Shown piece by piece: positions 11,636 through 22,368 of a stretch of DNA of 64,000 nt. Below the pieces are notes generated by a model that was not told the origin of the DNA, made no database searches, and worked only from the letters and a program-made list of their open reading frames with translations. This DNA is from Hericium rajendrae (taxonomy: Eukaryota > Basidiomycota > Agaricomycetes > Russulales > Hericiaceae), in the NCBI GenBank assembly GCA_033439255.1, contig CM065890.1, forward strand, positions 372,001-436,000, read 5' to 3'. The number at the start of each line of letters is the position of its first letter. The stretch's first letter is position 1. The translations under genes were made by a program, and so were the position numbers.

Positions 11636-13214
11636 TTATCTACGATTCCGGCCGTCATCTGTCGCCTTGTTGCCGAACGACCTTACCAACGGAACCAACG
11701 ATGCGAGAACCAACAACGAAGCCCACGCTCTCATCGTCGGTGGAATCGCAGCCGTACCCACGTCCTCAAAAAAGTCCTCGATCTCAACTGGCGCTTTTTC
11801 TTCCAGATTGCCACTCCCAGTCGACTGCGACGATGCCGAAGCATCAGGGCGCGCTGCGCTCAAGGCCGCCGCAGAGAAAACGCTCGGTTCGATACGTCCT
11901 GGATCTACCACCTCTGCGTGTGCGACGCCGCCAAAGAAGTCGGTGATGAGCGTGCGCTCCAGCGGCCTGCGAAAGAGATCCGACCGTATGCCCGGGTGCG
12001 AGCGAATGGCCACCGGATCGTAGGTGTCGAACTGTAAGACATTATTCGCATCAGCCTGCCTATGAAGAGATCGTGGGACACGCACGAGATCCTTCATGCT
12101 CGCTGAGCTCGTCTTGTTGATGCCCTCCATGTACTGCAGGATGAAGTGAGTATAGCTGTCGATGACTGCGACGCCGATGTCGTTGTCCGACTCGTACTAG
12201 GCATCTGCAGTTAGAACGATGCCAGTGAAGTCAACCCCGACCCCAAACGTACGGAGTAAGAGTTCTCATGTATCTGAGACGAGCCAGTCGCCAGGATGTT
12301 CGGCGAGTAGAACTTGGAGTACATGGTGTTGGCCTGGCACGTATCGATCATGAAGAATATCTCATTGTACCTAGCACACCCAAAGATCTCAGTTCAGATA
12401 CGGATGGAGGGACGGAGGGACGGCTCGCGCACCGCTTCTTCTGCCACATCTGCTCAAACGCATCCGCAATATCAAACGCACTAATCTCCTCATTATCCTG
12501 GAACTTCAAGAACTCATTCCCGCCATGCCCCGTCATATACACGAACACATTCGACCGGTCGTCCGTCAGCAGCCGCTTCGACCTTGGCACGGACGGCTCC
12601 ACGCGTCCTGCCCCCCTCAGCTTCAGCACGACACACGCACGCGAAGAAGGAAGCGGCGCACCGGTGAGGACGCGCAGGAAGTTCTCGACCGTGACTTCGT
12701 ATCCGCGGTAGTCGACCTCGATGTTCTCGCCGTACAGATCGAGGTGCCGCCCCGGGTTCGCGAAGACGCAGCCGGGGAAGCGGTTGCGCGCGTTGCAGGC
12801 GGCGTCGTCCGCGAGCATGAGGATGATGTTCGAGTCGGGGATCCCGAGGCGCTTCACGGTGCGGTACCTGCCAGACGCAAGCATGAGCGAACTTCAGCGC
12901 GACGAGCGGGGTGCGACGTACATTCCCAAAGCATTTGCCATGTGCTGAGGTCATTCTGTCAGCTCAGGTGTAAGATTTGAATAGATGAGGAGACGTACGC
13001 GATAGTTGAACCAGTATCGGGACGTGCATACTAGAACGGCCCAGTTGTTCGTGTGCGCCGACTCGGATCCCCGGCCGACTGCATTGCGGTCGAAGAACTG
13101 GTGTACGGCGGCTTTTTGTGCTGCAGTCGGATCCGCAGCTTTAATTTCGTGCACACCGAGAAGAACGAAGAGGGATAACGCTATGAAGCTGAGGAAGGAG
13201 AGATGTGCCCGCAT
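11636..13214 (-). CDS. GPI8: GPI-anchor transamidase catalytic subunit
   Basis: A multi-exon gene starts with a signal peptide ([20 protein letters not shown]). Exon 1 (13214-12999) reads to 'SRYWFNYR', and the next exon continues 'HMANALG' into '[19 protein letters not shown]'. The C13-type peptidase core is complete: '[17 protein letters not shown]' carries the catalytic His, and '[19 protein letters not shown]' (near 12330) carries the catalytic Cys. Near the C-terminus '[18 protein letters not shown]' is the single membrane span. GPI8 cleaves the C-terminal signal of GPI-anchored precursors in the ER lumen and transfers the anchor, working with GAA1, GPI16, GPI17 and GAB1. At least six exons are needed. 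A leftmost intron (about 12093-12040) removes a stretch after 'SMKDL', leading to '[19 protein letters not shown]'. Confidence 0.93.
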
Positions 13215-13456
13215 TGTTGGGTGAGCATGTCACCGTGGTGGTGGTAGAAGGTCAGTGGGTTGACGCGACACGCAACCTTCGCGTCTAATTGGCTTTCGGC
13301 AGCATCTCCCGCAATCTCAGACGCAGTTGTTTAGCAGAACAAAACATAGCTGATGGCATGTATTACAAGCAACGAAAAACACCAAGCAAAAATATTTAAC
13401 AAGAAGGTCTGCGACGCAAAACAAAGTACGTCGCAGCGGGAATAATCTGGACTATT

Positions 13457-14782
13457 TCACTTATCCCAACGACTCTTTCCATGCTTCCCACCTCCTGCCT
13501 GAGGAACAGACCCTCCGATGTAAGGGTTAAAGCGACCCGCTCGTCCACTTCCCAGCACGGCGCCCTGATGCGCCGCCGGAAAGCTATGCGGTTGGGCAGG
13601 TGGCTTCGGTGCCGGGCGAGACCCTGTGAAGTCGATCTTCGCTCGTTTGCCCGAACCTCGTGCAGCCTCCTGCTCTTCCATGCGAGCCTTCTGCTGCTCA
13701 GCTTTAGATCGCGAGAACAAGCAGAAGAGATCGTGCGGGCCAGGGTGACGGAGTCAAAGAGCCGTAGAGTTTAGACATGTAAAGCCGAAACGACGCCCAG
13801 AAAGCCAGTCCCAGAGCAAGACGCAGAAGCAAAATGATGGCAATGTCGTTGTTAGGGCATTGACTGCAAAAGCCGAAGAAAGTAGGTACCCACCGATTTT
13901 GTCGGCGTACCACTCTTCCTTGAGATCGTAGGGGTCCCAAACATCCTTCGGGAAATTTGTCGCGCGCTCGTCGACATTGACGAACTCCACCAGCTTGGCA
14001 TACAGGTGAGGGTTCCGAAAAGACCGGTTGGACATGAGCGAGTCGTTGAAGTGCTTGGGCTGGTTCGGGTCTCGCTTGAGCTCAAGAAAATGGGCAATCT
14101 TGGCCTGCCAATGATGCGTACATTGAGTGCAGGGGATAGATAGTGGATATTGGGGCGCGAAACGCACCTCTATGGCAGGATCAGGCGGGTCATCTGAGGG
14201 AGGGGGGATGCCCCAATCCGCGACGCCTGGTATTTCAGGTGGCCGCAGCAGGACGCGTAGGCGCGCCAGTTCGTCCGATTGCGCTGATTCTTGGTCGTCT
14301 TGGGATCGGGAGGTCGATCGCGCAGAGCCGCCCTTGTCCGAAGACGTGGATGCTTCTGGCTGGGATGGCTCTACGCCTTGCATCTCGACATCGGTTGAGA
14401 TGTGGGCGCGGGTGTTCGGTTTGGGATGGGCGGGTCGGCGGATTATGATTTGCGACTTCGAAGGGGCAGCAGATCGTCGTTCTGGCGAGCTTTCATGTAA
14501 GCGGAATGTTTCTCAGACACCGCCACGAACGGTCACTCACGTTCTGCAGGCATATCAGCGCCGCCCTTCAGCATTTTGTCCTGACACATCCAGAGAAACA
14601 ACAGCAGAAAAAGGGAAACGGCGGGTGCAGGGCCTGACAATAAAAACTCTCACATTATCTTCCCCATTTCTTGGGACAGCGCGTCCTTTCCCCTTTGCTT
14701 CACTCCTGCTCAACGAAGGCGGTTGGGTTTGCTCAGATTCACTCTGCGAGTCCTCCTCGTAGGAGACGAGGCCTAAAATCAT
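13457..14782 (-). CDS. SAP30BP/HCNGP-like transcription or splicing regulator
   Basis: Five exons: 14782-14654, 14580-14541, 14481-14168, 14104-13894 and 13701-13457, giving about 312 residues. The start [17 protein letters not shown] has the usual 'LV.Y..DSE' head of the family. The HCNGP core follows: '[14 protein letters not shown]', '[20 protein letters not shown]', '[19 protein letters not shown]' and '[20 protein letters not shown]'. The tail '[20 protein letters not shown]' leads to KIDFTG, the normal family ending. Known relatives interact with Sin3/SAP30 and splicing factors in the nucleus. The fourth intron (192 nt) is unusually long here and may hide a short extra exon. Confidence 0.82.
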
Positions 14783-15175
14783 ATTCAGTCTCTGTTCGAG
14801 CCCCTCGCCACTATCCCTGAGTGTCACGCACCGTTCATGCTGATGGAAATCGCAGGTGTGTTGTCGCTGTCTCGTTCCTGCCTCGTTATGTTGTGGTTGT
14901 GGTTGTGGTTGTGGTCGACAACGATGAGGCCGCCAATTGGCGTTCGTGAGACTGGCTGACACAGCAGAACCGAACCGCGGCCGAACCGTCGTCCGGTCCG
15001 CGTCAGCTGATGACGGACCGATCGGGCCGGCCGTAACGGGGAGCGTCATGGGGAAGATGCAGGACCCGCAGAACGGCAACGAGAACAAGCATAAAGAGGA
15101 CCGGTGAGCAGCTGGACATGGCCAGTCTGACCCCCCTTCTTTACCCCGTTTCGTCGGTTTATCTCTGTTTCAGCC

Positions 15176-17170
15176 ATGGCAGTGACGATCACGCACTATG
15201 AGACGCATGGTGAGTGCAGTCTGTGGTCCTGGTGAAGTCTGGACATGACATATCGTATTTAGACATCAGGTTCCCGACGTCCTTGAGCGGCGATGGAACC
15301 GATGCCATGTACGTTATACATGTTTCCTTTTCGCTTGCATCCTGACGTAGAGGGAACTTCAGGAACGTGGACTGCGATTACTCCGCAGCCTACGTTATCT
15401 TGTACACCTCGTCGCCAGACCTTACCGGGCAAGGTCTGACCTTCACCATTGGACGCGGCAACGACATTGTGAGCTACTTAAATATATTGCTTAACCATCT
15501 TTCTGAATGCGTGATCGCCAGGTCTGCCAAGCGATCAAGGAAGTCGCAAACCGTCTCATCGGCAAGGAGGTGGAATCCCTCTTCACCGACATGGGGAAGG
15601 CATGGGACTATCTCGTCGCCGATTCCCAGCTGCGCTGGTAATATTGCATCCCATATCACATTCATAAATTCTGACTAGTGGTGCAGGATCGGTCCAGAGA
15701 AGGGCGTCATTCACATCGCCACGGGAGCGGTCGACAACGCGCTCTGGGATCTCTTCGCCAAGTCGCGCAAGAAGCCCGTGTGGAAGCTCGTCGCAGACAT
15801 GACGCCCGTAACTCATCCTCTTTGACTCCATAAAGCTGCAGAAATAACGCCTGCAACAGGAAGAGTTCGTCAGAGCCACGACCTTCCGCTACATCACCGA
15901 CGTCATCACTCCCGAAGAAGCCGTCGCGATGCTCAAGGCCAAAGAAGCCGGCAAAAAAGAGCGCGAAGCCAAAGTCCGCGAAATCGGGTACGCCCCCCTC
16001 CCCTCCTCATCTCCACCCCAGTCGCGTCTTGGTCTCGTCGCGTTGACGTACCTTTAACTTTCTAACCACGTCCAGCTACCCCGCCTACATCACCTCCGCC
16101 GGCTGGCTCGGCTACTCCGACGAAAAGGTGATCCGCCTCACGAAAGAGGCCGTCGCGGCGGGCTTCAACCACTTCAAGATGAAGGTCGGCGCGAGCCGCG
16201 ACGACGACCTGCGCCGCGGGAGGCTCATCCGCTCCATCATCGACGACCCCGCGAATCTCCCCGCGGGCAAGGCGCCGCTCGACCCCGCCGCGCCCGAGCT
16301 GCAGGGCAAGAATGCAGGCCCGACGGGCGCGGTGCTCATGATCGATGCGAACCAGGTGTGGGACGTCGAGCCTGCGATCGAGTATGTCAAGTACCTCGAG
16401 GAGATCAAGCCCTGGTGCGCCTCTCTTCCCTTGACCTTGAGCCCAGGAATGGGCTCTGATTGGGGTTGTCGGTGTCGGGGGCAGGTTCATCGAGGAGCCG
16501 ACGGCGCCGGACGATGTGCTGGGCCACGCCGCGATCCGCAAGGCGCTGAAGCCATACAATATCGGCGTCGCGACGGGCGAGCACGCACACAACCGCATCA
16601 TCTTCAAGCAGCTGCTGCAGGCGGACGCCATTGACGTCTGCCAGATTGATTCCTGCCGCCTCGCCGGCGTTTCTGAGGTCCTGAGTGTCCTTCTTATGGC
16701 TGCAAAGTGCGTCTCTACGATCGTGCATGTCTGTTTCTTTTCTTTGATGCTGATTAGCGTCTAGGTTCGGCGTTCCCGTCTGCCCCCACGCTGGTGGCGT
16801 TGGACTGTGCGAGTACACGATCCATCTGAGGTACGTTGAAGTTGTCCTAGCTTGTCAGATTACCAGCTGACGGACCATGCCAGCCTGATCGACTACATCG
16901 TCGTCTCCGGAACCATGGAGCGCAACGCGCTCGAGTTCGTGTACCACCTGCACGAGCACTTCAAGCACCCCTGCACGCTCAACGAGCGCGCGCGCTACAA
17001 CGTCCCGAACCACCCCGAGGAGGGATACAGGTACGTCTGCGCATGAAATCGTGTCAGAACGAGCACCTACATGGTTTCACAGTATCGAGATCTACCCGTC
17101 GACCATCGCCGAATTCGAGTACCCAAACGGCACGTACTGGTCGCAGGCCGCAAAAGCCAAGGCGCAATGA
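15176..17170 (+). CDS. Enolase-superfamily sugar-acid dehydratase (L-fuconate/L-galactonate type)
   Basis: About ten short exons read continuously from [11 protein letters not shown] to '[11 protein letters not shown]'. Landmarks of the mandelate racemase group are all present. These are '[20 protein letters not shown]' continuing to IGRGND, '[20 protein letters not shown]', the base lysine in '[11 protein letters not shown]', metal ligands in '[11 protein letters not shown]', '[10 protein letters not shown]' and '[11 protein letters not shown]', and the catalytic His in '[16 protein letters not shown]'. The family dehydrates six-carbon sugar acids to 2-keto-3-deoxy products. In fungi the close relatives include L-galactonate dehydratase of D-galacturonate (pectin) breakdown, and in animals ENOSF1-type L-fuconate dehydratase. 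Substrate cannot be decided from sequence alone. The gene is complete and divergent from the SAP30BP-like gene. Confidence 0.88.
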
Positions 17171-17475
17171 AGGAAGGAAAGTTGTTGTAGATCATGTATT
17201 TGAATAAATAAGAGATGTAGTCGCTGTTGGCTCGGACACACAGCTGTACCTTAGATATAGGATACCAATTGAATAGCATCATGAAAGCAGACATACGGAG
17301 CGAGACTTTCCCGCGGTTAATATGGCAAGTCGTTGGGACTTCATTTCCAAGAGACAGCTGGCATACAGCCGCCTATATTCAATGATAGTTGTGTGGGCCC
17401 CGAGTGGAAGCTAAGCATGAGAGCAGATAATACAATACAAATCAGTGCACCATAGTCCAAGGAAGTCTCGCCTTG

Positions 17476-18496
17476 CTACATGTCGTCCACACTCCATGAG
17501 TAACTCTCCTGACCGAACCTCTTCCGCTCGTTCTGCCGTTGGAAGAGCTTGTTCTCAAAGCCAGTTCCTCGATCTGCGAAGCGAAGCATAAGATGATTAG
17601 AACCAGCCACCAAGTTGATGAATAAAGGAATTTGTACGCACCTACGCCATCCCATCTGTAACCAGGCTTGATGCCGAAGCGGTTTGGCGGTGGTGGTGGG
17701 CCAGTATATTCTGGTTTGCGAGGTCCCCTGCGGGACTTTTTCTAAATGCCGAACAGCAATGAGACGAATGTAAACGGAACAAAGTACTGATGAAACGTAC
17801 CGTCAAGAACCCAGCAGCGGGATCATTCCATCTCATCTGCTCCTTCTGCTGAATATTCAAATCCACATCCTCCACCGTCCTCGCAAACTCCTTCGTCCGC
17901 AACCTCTCCAACTCCCGCTTCCGCTCCTCCGCCTCCTCCCTCTGCACAAGCCCCTTCCCCCACTCCATCTTCTTCGCCTCCCGCTCCTCCTTCTCGCGCT
18001 TCTTCCTCGCCGCCTCCGCCTTCTCCGCCTTCGTATCGATCCTCCGCCCCGACACATCGCGATACACCGTCTCCTGCGCCGCCACCATCTCCTCGCGCGT
18101 GAGCCTCTCCTCCCTCACATCCTTCGCGCTCGGCAGCCGCTCCCTCAGCTCCTTCTTCGTCAGCAAACCCCCCGTGAACACCGTTTCCACGACCAGCGGC
18201 TCGTCCTCCGGGTTGGGCGCCGGCGGCGGCGTCGGCTCGCGCACGGTCTGCCAGCCCGAGTCCGCCACGCGCCGCTTCTTGAACCCGCGGTCCGACGCGA
18301 CGACCGCCTCCGCCGTGTCGTCCTCCTCCTCCGCCGCGGGCGCGCCCCAGCCGCCCTCGTCCTCCACGATCAGGGAGATGCCGTGGGAAGAGGACAGGTC
18401 GCCGTCGGCCTTGCGCTTCTTCTTCTTCTTCGTGCGCGCGAGGATCGCGTCTGCTTTGGGGCCGGACATGTACTTCTCGGCGAGGTAGGATTGCAT
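17476..18496 (-). CDS. BUD13: Pre-mRNA-splicing factor Bud13/Cwc26
   Basis: Three exons: 18496-17801, 17741-17642 and 17573-17476, giving about 297 residues. The N-terminus 'MQSYLAEKYMSGPKADAIL' is followed by a lysine-rich stretch. The conserved core is 'SGWQTVREPTPPPAPNPED', 'ETVYRDVSGRRIDTKAE', a long charged helix, and 'NIQQKEQMRWNDPAAGFL'. The family ending '[20 protein letters not shown]' is followed by RGTGFE. Bud13 forms the RES complex with Snu17/Ist3 and Pml1, which supports splicing and nuclear retention of unspliced RNA. The gene looks intact and is convergent with the dehydratase gene. Confidence 0.93.
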
Positions 18497-18927
18497 GGTC
18501 GTTAGGGGTGGGTATGGGGGTGTCTTTAAGGTGTATTCGGCGTTTCTATTGAACGAGTCGCTGGTATTAGTAAGGAGAATGGGCAGAGTGTGAGTGGATG
18601 TGATTCAGAGAGTCAGCGTCATGGAGGTCGAGTGCAAGGCGTGTGACACGATTGGTCACGTAAGCGTCACACATATATCCTTCGGACTGGCGCTTCAGCT
18701 TCAACTTGAACAAATTCATTACCTCCGACTCGTCTGTTGACTTTCTACTGAATGATCAAGCGTTGTCTCCAGATCTCCATAGGCATGGCAATGCGCGTAC
18801 GTTTCGGTATCAATTTGATCTCCTGAACTAGGCAAACACAAAAGAGCCGTGTTATTCGGGACACACTTCTGTCCCAGCGACTCGCCAAGTTACAGACCCA
18901 GTTCTCGAGCTACATGGACATTCACAG
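18497..18927. other. Spacer upstream of BUD13
   Basis: No gene recognised; it should contain the BUD13 promoter. Confidence 0.5.
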
Positions 18928-19410
18928 TCATCTTTGCACTGACCCATCGGACGAACACCTGGCTCCGACGATATTGAACACAGGTACGCTTGTACCACGT
19001 CTCGCAGCCCTCCCTAGCGAGTTCTCCATCACGCGTTCAACGGATTGGTAAAGCTTGTGTCTCTGGATGGGAGGCCGGAAGTCGAACGCGCCCTCGAGCC
19101 TGTGAATCGCCTGGATAACCCAAGCCCCAGGTGCACTCGCGATAAACACATGTTCATCCCTCATGAGATTGTCGATGGTTGCGAGACCGGCGGGGACGTT
19201 GCCCATGTGTATGACGCCTCGGAGGCCGCTCCAGCTGCTCAGCGGGAGGCAGTGGCGATCCGCGGATATCTTGCTCTGCCGCATTTGGCGCGGCTTGGTG
19301 TAGAGCACGACGTTGGGGTGGTCGTAGGAGACGGGATGGAAGGCGAGAGCCCAGGGCGATCCATCGTAGGAGTCGCCAAGCTTCACGATGCCGATGAGGC
19401 AGGATGGCAT
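18928..19410 (-). CDS. Fungal protein of unknown family, tandem copy 1
   Basis: A single exon of about 160 residues from MPSCLIGIVKLGDSYDG to the stop at 18928; the frame also stays open upstream to 19554. Key blocks are 'PWALAFHPVSYDHPNVVLYT', 'LRGVIHMGNVPAGL' and 'GAWVIQAIHRLEGA'. The neighbour at 19833-20441 has the same blocks in the same order ('PWTLVFHPVSYGHPDVLL', 'FHGVVHIGTIRIS', 'GAWAMRLLDAFEVAGAF'), so the two arose by tandem duplication. The arrangement of an HP/H block, a GVVHIG strand and a W-hydrophobic helix resembles small basidiomycete proteins of unknown function. I cannot name it. Confidence 0.6.
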   Translation of the reverse strand: MPSCLIGIVKLGDSYDGSPWALAFHPVSYDHPNVVLYTKPRQMRQSKISADRHCLPLSSWSGLRGVIHMGNVPAGLATIDNLMRDEHVFIASAPGAWVIQAIHRLEGAFDFRPPIQRHKLYQSVERVMENSLGRAARRGTSVPVFNIVGARCSSDGSVQR

Positions 19411-19832
19411 TGCGTCGGTATAATGATCAAGAATGTGAAAGGCTTGAGAGGTGAACGAGAAATGGCGAGGGCGGATTGAGCGAGGGTGAGTGGATTGCGC
19501 TTGCTGCAGCCCTCTTTTAAACTCAAGAGCGATGTAGCAGATCATGAGTGGCAAGGAGGCTTCAAAGCTCGATACAGTGCCACTGCTGGAGCAACAATGC
19601 CAATGCGCCTAACTTTTCTCGAGACGGGCCTCAGCATCTCGATGTAGCAGCACTGTCCTGCATTCATATTTTTAAGAGAAGTATCGTCAGCACAAATGCC
19701 CTCCCTTTGACTCGGCGCTATCGATACGAGGTTGATCATAAAGTGCAGAGAAAATATAAATAAGCTGTGTCCATTTGGGACAAGTCTGCAGTCCACAAAT
19801 CCAGCTCGAAGGGCCGGAAGCTGATTTACATC

Positions 19833-20441
19833 CTAATTACGACCCGACCACAGTGCAACCAACGGAACACGACGCAGGCAATGTTGATGAGGCCCAGGTA
19901 GATCAATCACGGGCACGCCGTCGCCACTCTCCTTCTTGAAAGGCTTGCTTGGCAGGTTGGAAATGGCGATCTGAACTGCGCAGAAGAACTCATCGGATTT
20001 CGAGATGGGACATGTAAAGGCACCTGCGACCTCGAATGCGTCCAATAGTCGCATGGCCCATGCTCCGGTCTGCGAAGAATCGATCTTCCGGACTTTGTTA
20101 GGTAGGGAAGGACAATTCTTGCAAAGATTGGCCGCGTTTCGAGAGATGAAGTCAACCAGATGCTCAGCGGAGATGCGAATGGTGCCGATGTGCACGACCC
20201 CATGGAAATGAAAAGTATCAGTTGAATGAAGAGGGCCTTCGTGGAGGCCAGGTTGTAGTCGATTGAGTACAGGGTAGCATAGCAGTACGTCCGGGTGTCC
20301 ATAAGAGACGGGATGGAAGACGAGGGTCCAGGGCATGCCTTTCGTGTGTCCATATTGGTCGCAAAGTGATGCTATTCCGACGCTGCACTGATATGTGTCA
20401 ATCGGATATGATGGGTTGACGGGTGTGGGCCAGTACGACAT
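19833..20441 (-). CDS. Fungal protein of unknown family, tandem copy 2
   Basis: A single exon of 202 residues starting MSYWPTPVNPSYPIDTYQC. It is the diverged partner of the gene at 18928-19410, with shared blocks 'FHPVSYGHPDVLL', 'GVVHIGTIRIS', 'TGAWAMRLLDAFEVAGAF' and a C-terminal 'GVPVIDLPG' matching 'SVPVFNIVG'. It has extra cysteines in the middle. Same orientation and ~420 bp spacing suggest unequal crossing-over. No signal peptide or membrane span. Function unknown. Confidence 0.6.
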   Translation of the reverse strand: MSYWPTPVNPSYPIDTYQCSVGIASLCDQYGHTKGMPWTLVFHPVSYGHPDVLLCYPVLNRLQPGLHEGPLHSTDTFHFHGVVHIGTIRISAEHLVDFISRNAANLCKNCPSLPNKVRKIDSSQTGAWAMRLLDAFEVAGAFTCPISKSDEFFCAVQIAISNLPSKPFKKESGDGVPVIDLPGPHQHCLRRVPLVALWSGRN

Positions 20442-20766
20442 TGGGTCTATGAGAGGGGATCGAGAATACGGAGATGGGAAAGGCGAGGAAAGGCGAAAAA
20501 AATATGGATAAGTAGCTTGATTTCATTTGTTGCAGTCCTGGATTTATACGCGAGAAGAAAGCTATGTGGACCCTAGAACAAAGAGCGATAGCTCCGGAGC
20601 CACACAATGCAATGCGTCCAAAATGTTTTGGTATCTTCATGGGAATCGGCGTGGAAATGGGATAGTGGTAGTACGCATTGATAATTCTGGATATGAGTGG
20701 GACAAATGCGAAGGGAAAAAAAGGTCGGGAACGCTATGTATCTGCGCGCGGCACTACGCCACTGAC
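20442..20766. other. Spacer before the first direct repeat
   Basis: No gene recognised. Confidence 0.5.
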
Positions 20767-20966
20767 TCTCGCCTAACGGACGATGCATAGTATACTCTTT
20801 GTACCACTTGCGCTTTGTATTCAGATTTCCTTGTACCTACTACTATCGATGTATCAGATCCAAGGTCAATGAATAGTCAGTTTTGAATACGCACCAAAGT
20901 TTCTGGGCTATGGGGGTCCTGAAAGGTGCCGGCTGTTCGAGTTCATCGCGAGGCCAACACGCGACT
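20767..20966 (+). repeat. Dispersed ~200 bp repeat, copy 1
   Basis: It begins TCTCGCCTAACGGACGATGC and ends near CACGCGACT. The same sequence recurs at 27872-28060 in the same orientation with few mismatches and one 11 bp indel. Flanking sequences differ on both sides, so both ends are well defined. Confidence 0.85.
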
Positions 20967-21170
20967 GACACGAAGAAAAACTGACGCGATCAAATACACA
21001 GGGACCCATAGAGTCAAATATGGCTGATAAGATTAGATCTCACAACAGCGATCCCCCTCGGGCATGAGCTGGCATGAGGTTGAAGCTACAACCTGACTAT
21101 CTTCTGCCTTGAACCCCGATATATTACAGCCCAGAAGACCCATGCCTTAGGCCTCTGAACTAGCGAAACG

Positions 21171-22110
21171 ATGCCCACACCGCAAAGACCGCGTCGACAG
21201 TCTCCACATCTCAACACAATCCCGTCCCCCCGCCCCGCGACCCCATCCGAGCTCTACTCAGACGCACGGACTCATGGCTATCAGGGCAGCAGCAGGACTG
21301 CGAAGCTTCCCAGAGTGACGCCGAGCGGCGGGGGCGCGATCTCGAAGAGCGAAGACGGCTCGCGATGCGTCGTGGCAGGCCGAGAATGTGAGTGGTCAGA
21401 CGGATAGACTCTGCCCCTAGCTTGTATGCATGTCTAGCGCTGCGCATTCTGCGCATGTCGGAGACACCGACGACGTTTTCTCCTGAGCATAAGGCTATGG
21501 TCGGGCGCGGTGGGCATCGCATTGATGGCTCGCGGAACTTTTGGGTCGGGAGCGGGCTCAAGATCGACAGCGTTAGCACGGACGTGGCTTGGTGTCGTCA
21601 AAGTATGTGGTAGTTTGACAACACTGGGAATAGGGACAACACTGACGTGTGATATAGATTTCTCCAATAAGATCTTGACCAGCGCACGGAATGGCGAGCT
21701 TATCATGTGGGATTTAGACAAGATGGGCTATTCGAAGTATGGTGCGTCTGGACGTGGAGTCTGGCTTCTGCTCCTGTCCTTTACTGAGGCAGAATATCAG
21801 AAAGAAGAGCTCGAGACCATCTCCGGTCCATTCATAAGGTCGTGGTCTCGCCGATCGTCCCTTACTATTATATGATTGACGATGACATACGGGTCTGGGT
21901 GCGTAAGAATGTGCACCCGTTCCTTTAACTTTCTTATGATTATTTCAGGTTCTACGAGACATCACAACCTCATCAATACGAATACACCATCCAACTTCCG
22001 TCCGAGCAATCGCCTTCTCACCCAGTTCCACCTATCCCGTCCAAGCAGTCGTAGGCCTCAACAACTGGGGGATTCCATCTGGCTGCAGCTGGTCTATATG
22101 CGGCTGCGAT
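21171..22110 (+). pseudogene. RTC1: Truncated WD40 protein RTC1/WDR24 (SEACIT/GATOR2 subunit)
   Basis: The first exon (21171-21387) begins with a Pro/Arg-rich head. Exons then read 'SLRILRMSE', 'GRGGHRIDGSRNFWVGSGLK', 'DSVSTDVAWCRQ', 'NKILTSARNGELIMWDLDK' and 'RRARDHLRSIHKVVVSPIV'. After a small internal loss comes 'LRDITTSSIRIHHPTSVRAI' and 'YPVQAVVGLNN'. These are the first WD40 blades of RTC1/WDR24, a regulator of TORC1 at the vacuole. Splice sites up to 21950 keep phase. The protein should go on for many hundred residues, but the similarity dissolves near 22100 and meets an unrelated fragment on the other strand. Blade sequence between 'PYYYM' and 'DDDIRVW' is also short. It is a 5' gene fragment, not a working gene. 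Confidence 0.8.
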
Positions 22111-22368
22111 CGTTTGAACTGCGCACGAGAGTGTCTCGCCGCCGCCGCCGTCCAGGCTTGCGCGAGGACGCGGCCGCACCCGCGTCGCCGCCGGCGCGGG
22201 GAACTGCCGTGAATCGTCAGCAGCATGTTCCGATCCGTCAACGGATCCCGGTACTGGCTCTCCGCCGCCAGCAACCACGCTGGTTCTTCGACAGCCGCTG
22301 CTCAATGTTCTCGCGGGCCATCGCTAGAGCCGTCTCGCAGCGGGGAATGAGATCCAAACGCATATGCA
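22111..22368. other. Junction between the RTC1 and SUV3 fragments
   Basis: GC-rich and not assigned. The minus strand could read 'LLAAESQYRDPLTDRNMLL' but no family is recognised and frames shift. Confidence 0.35.
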
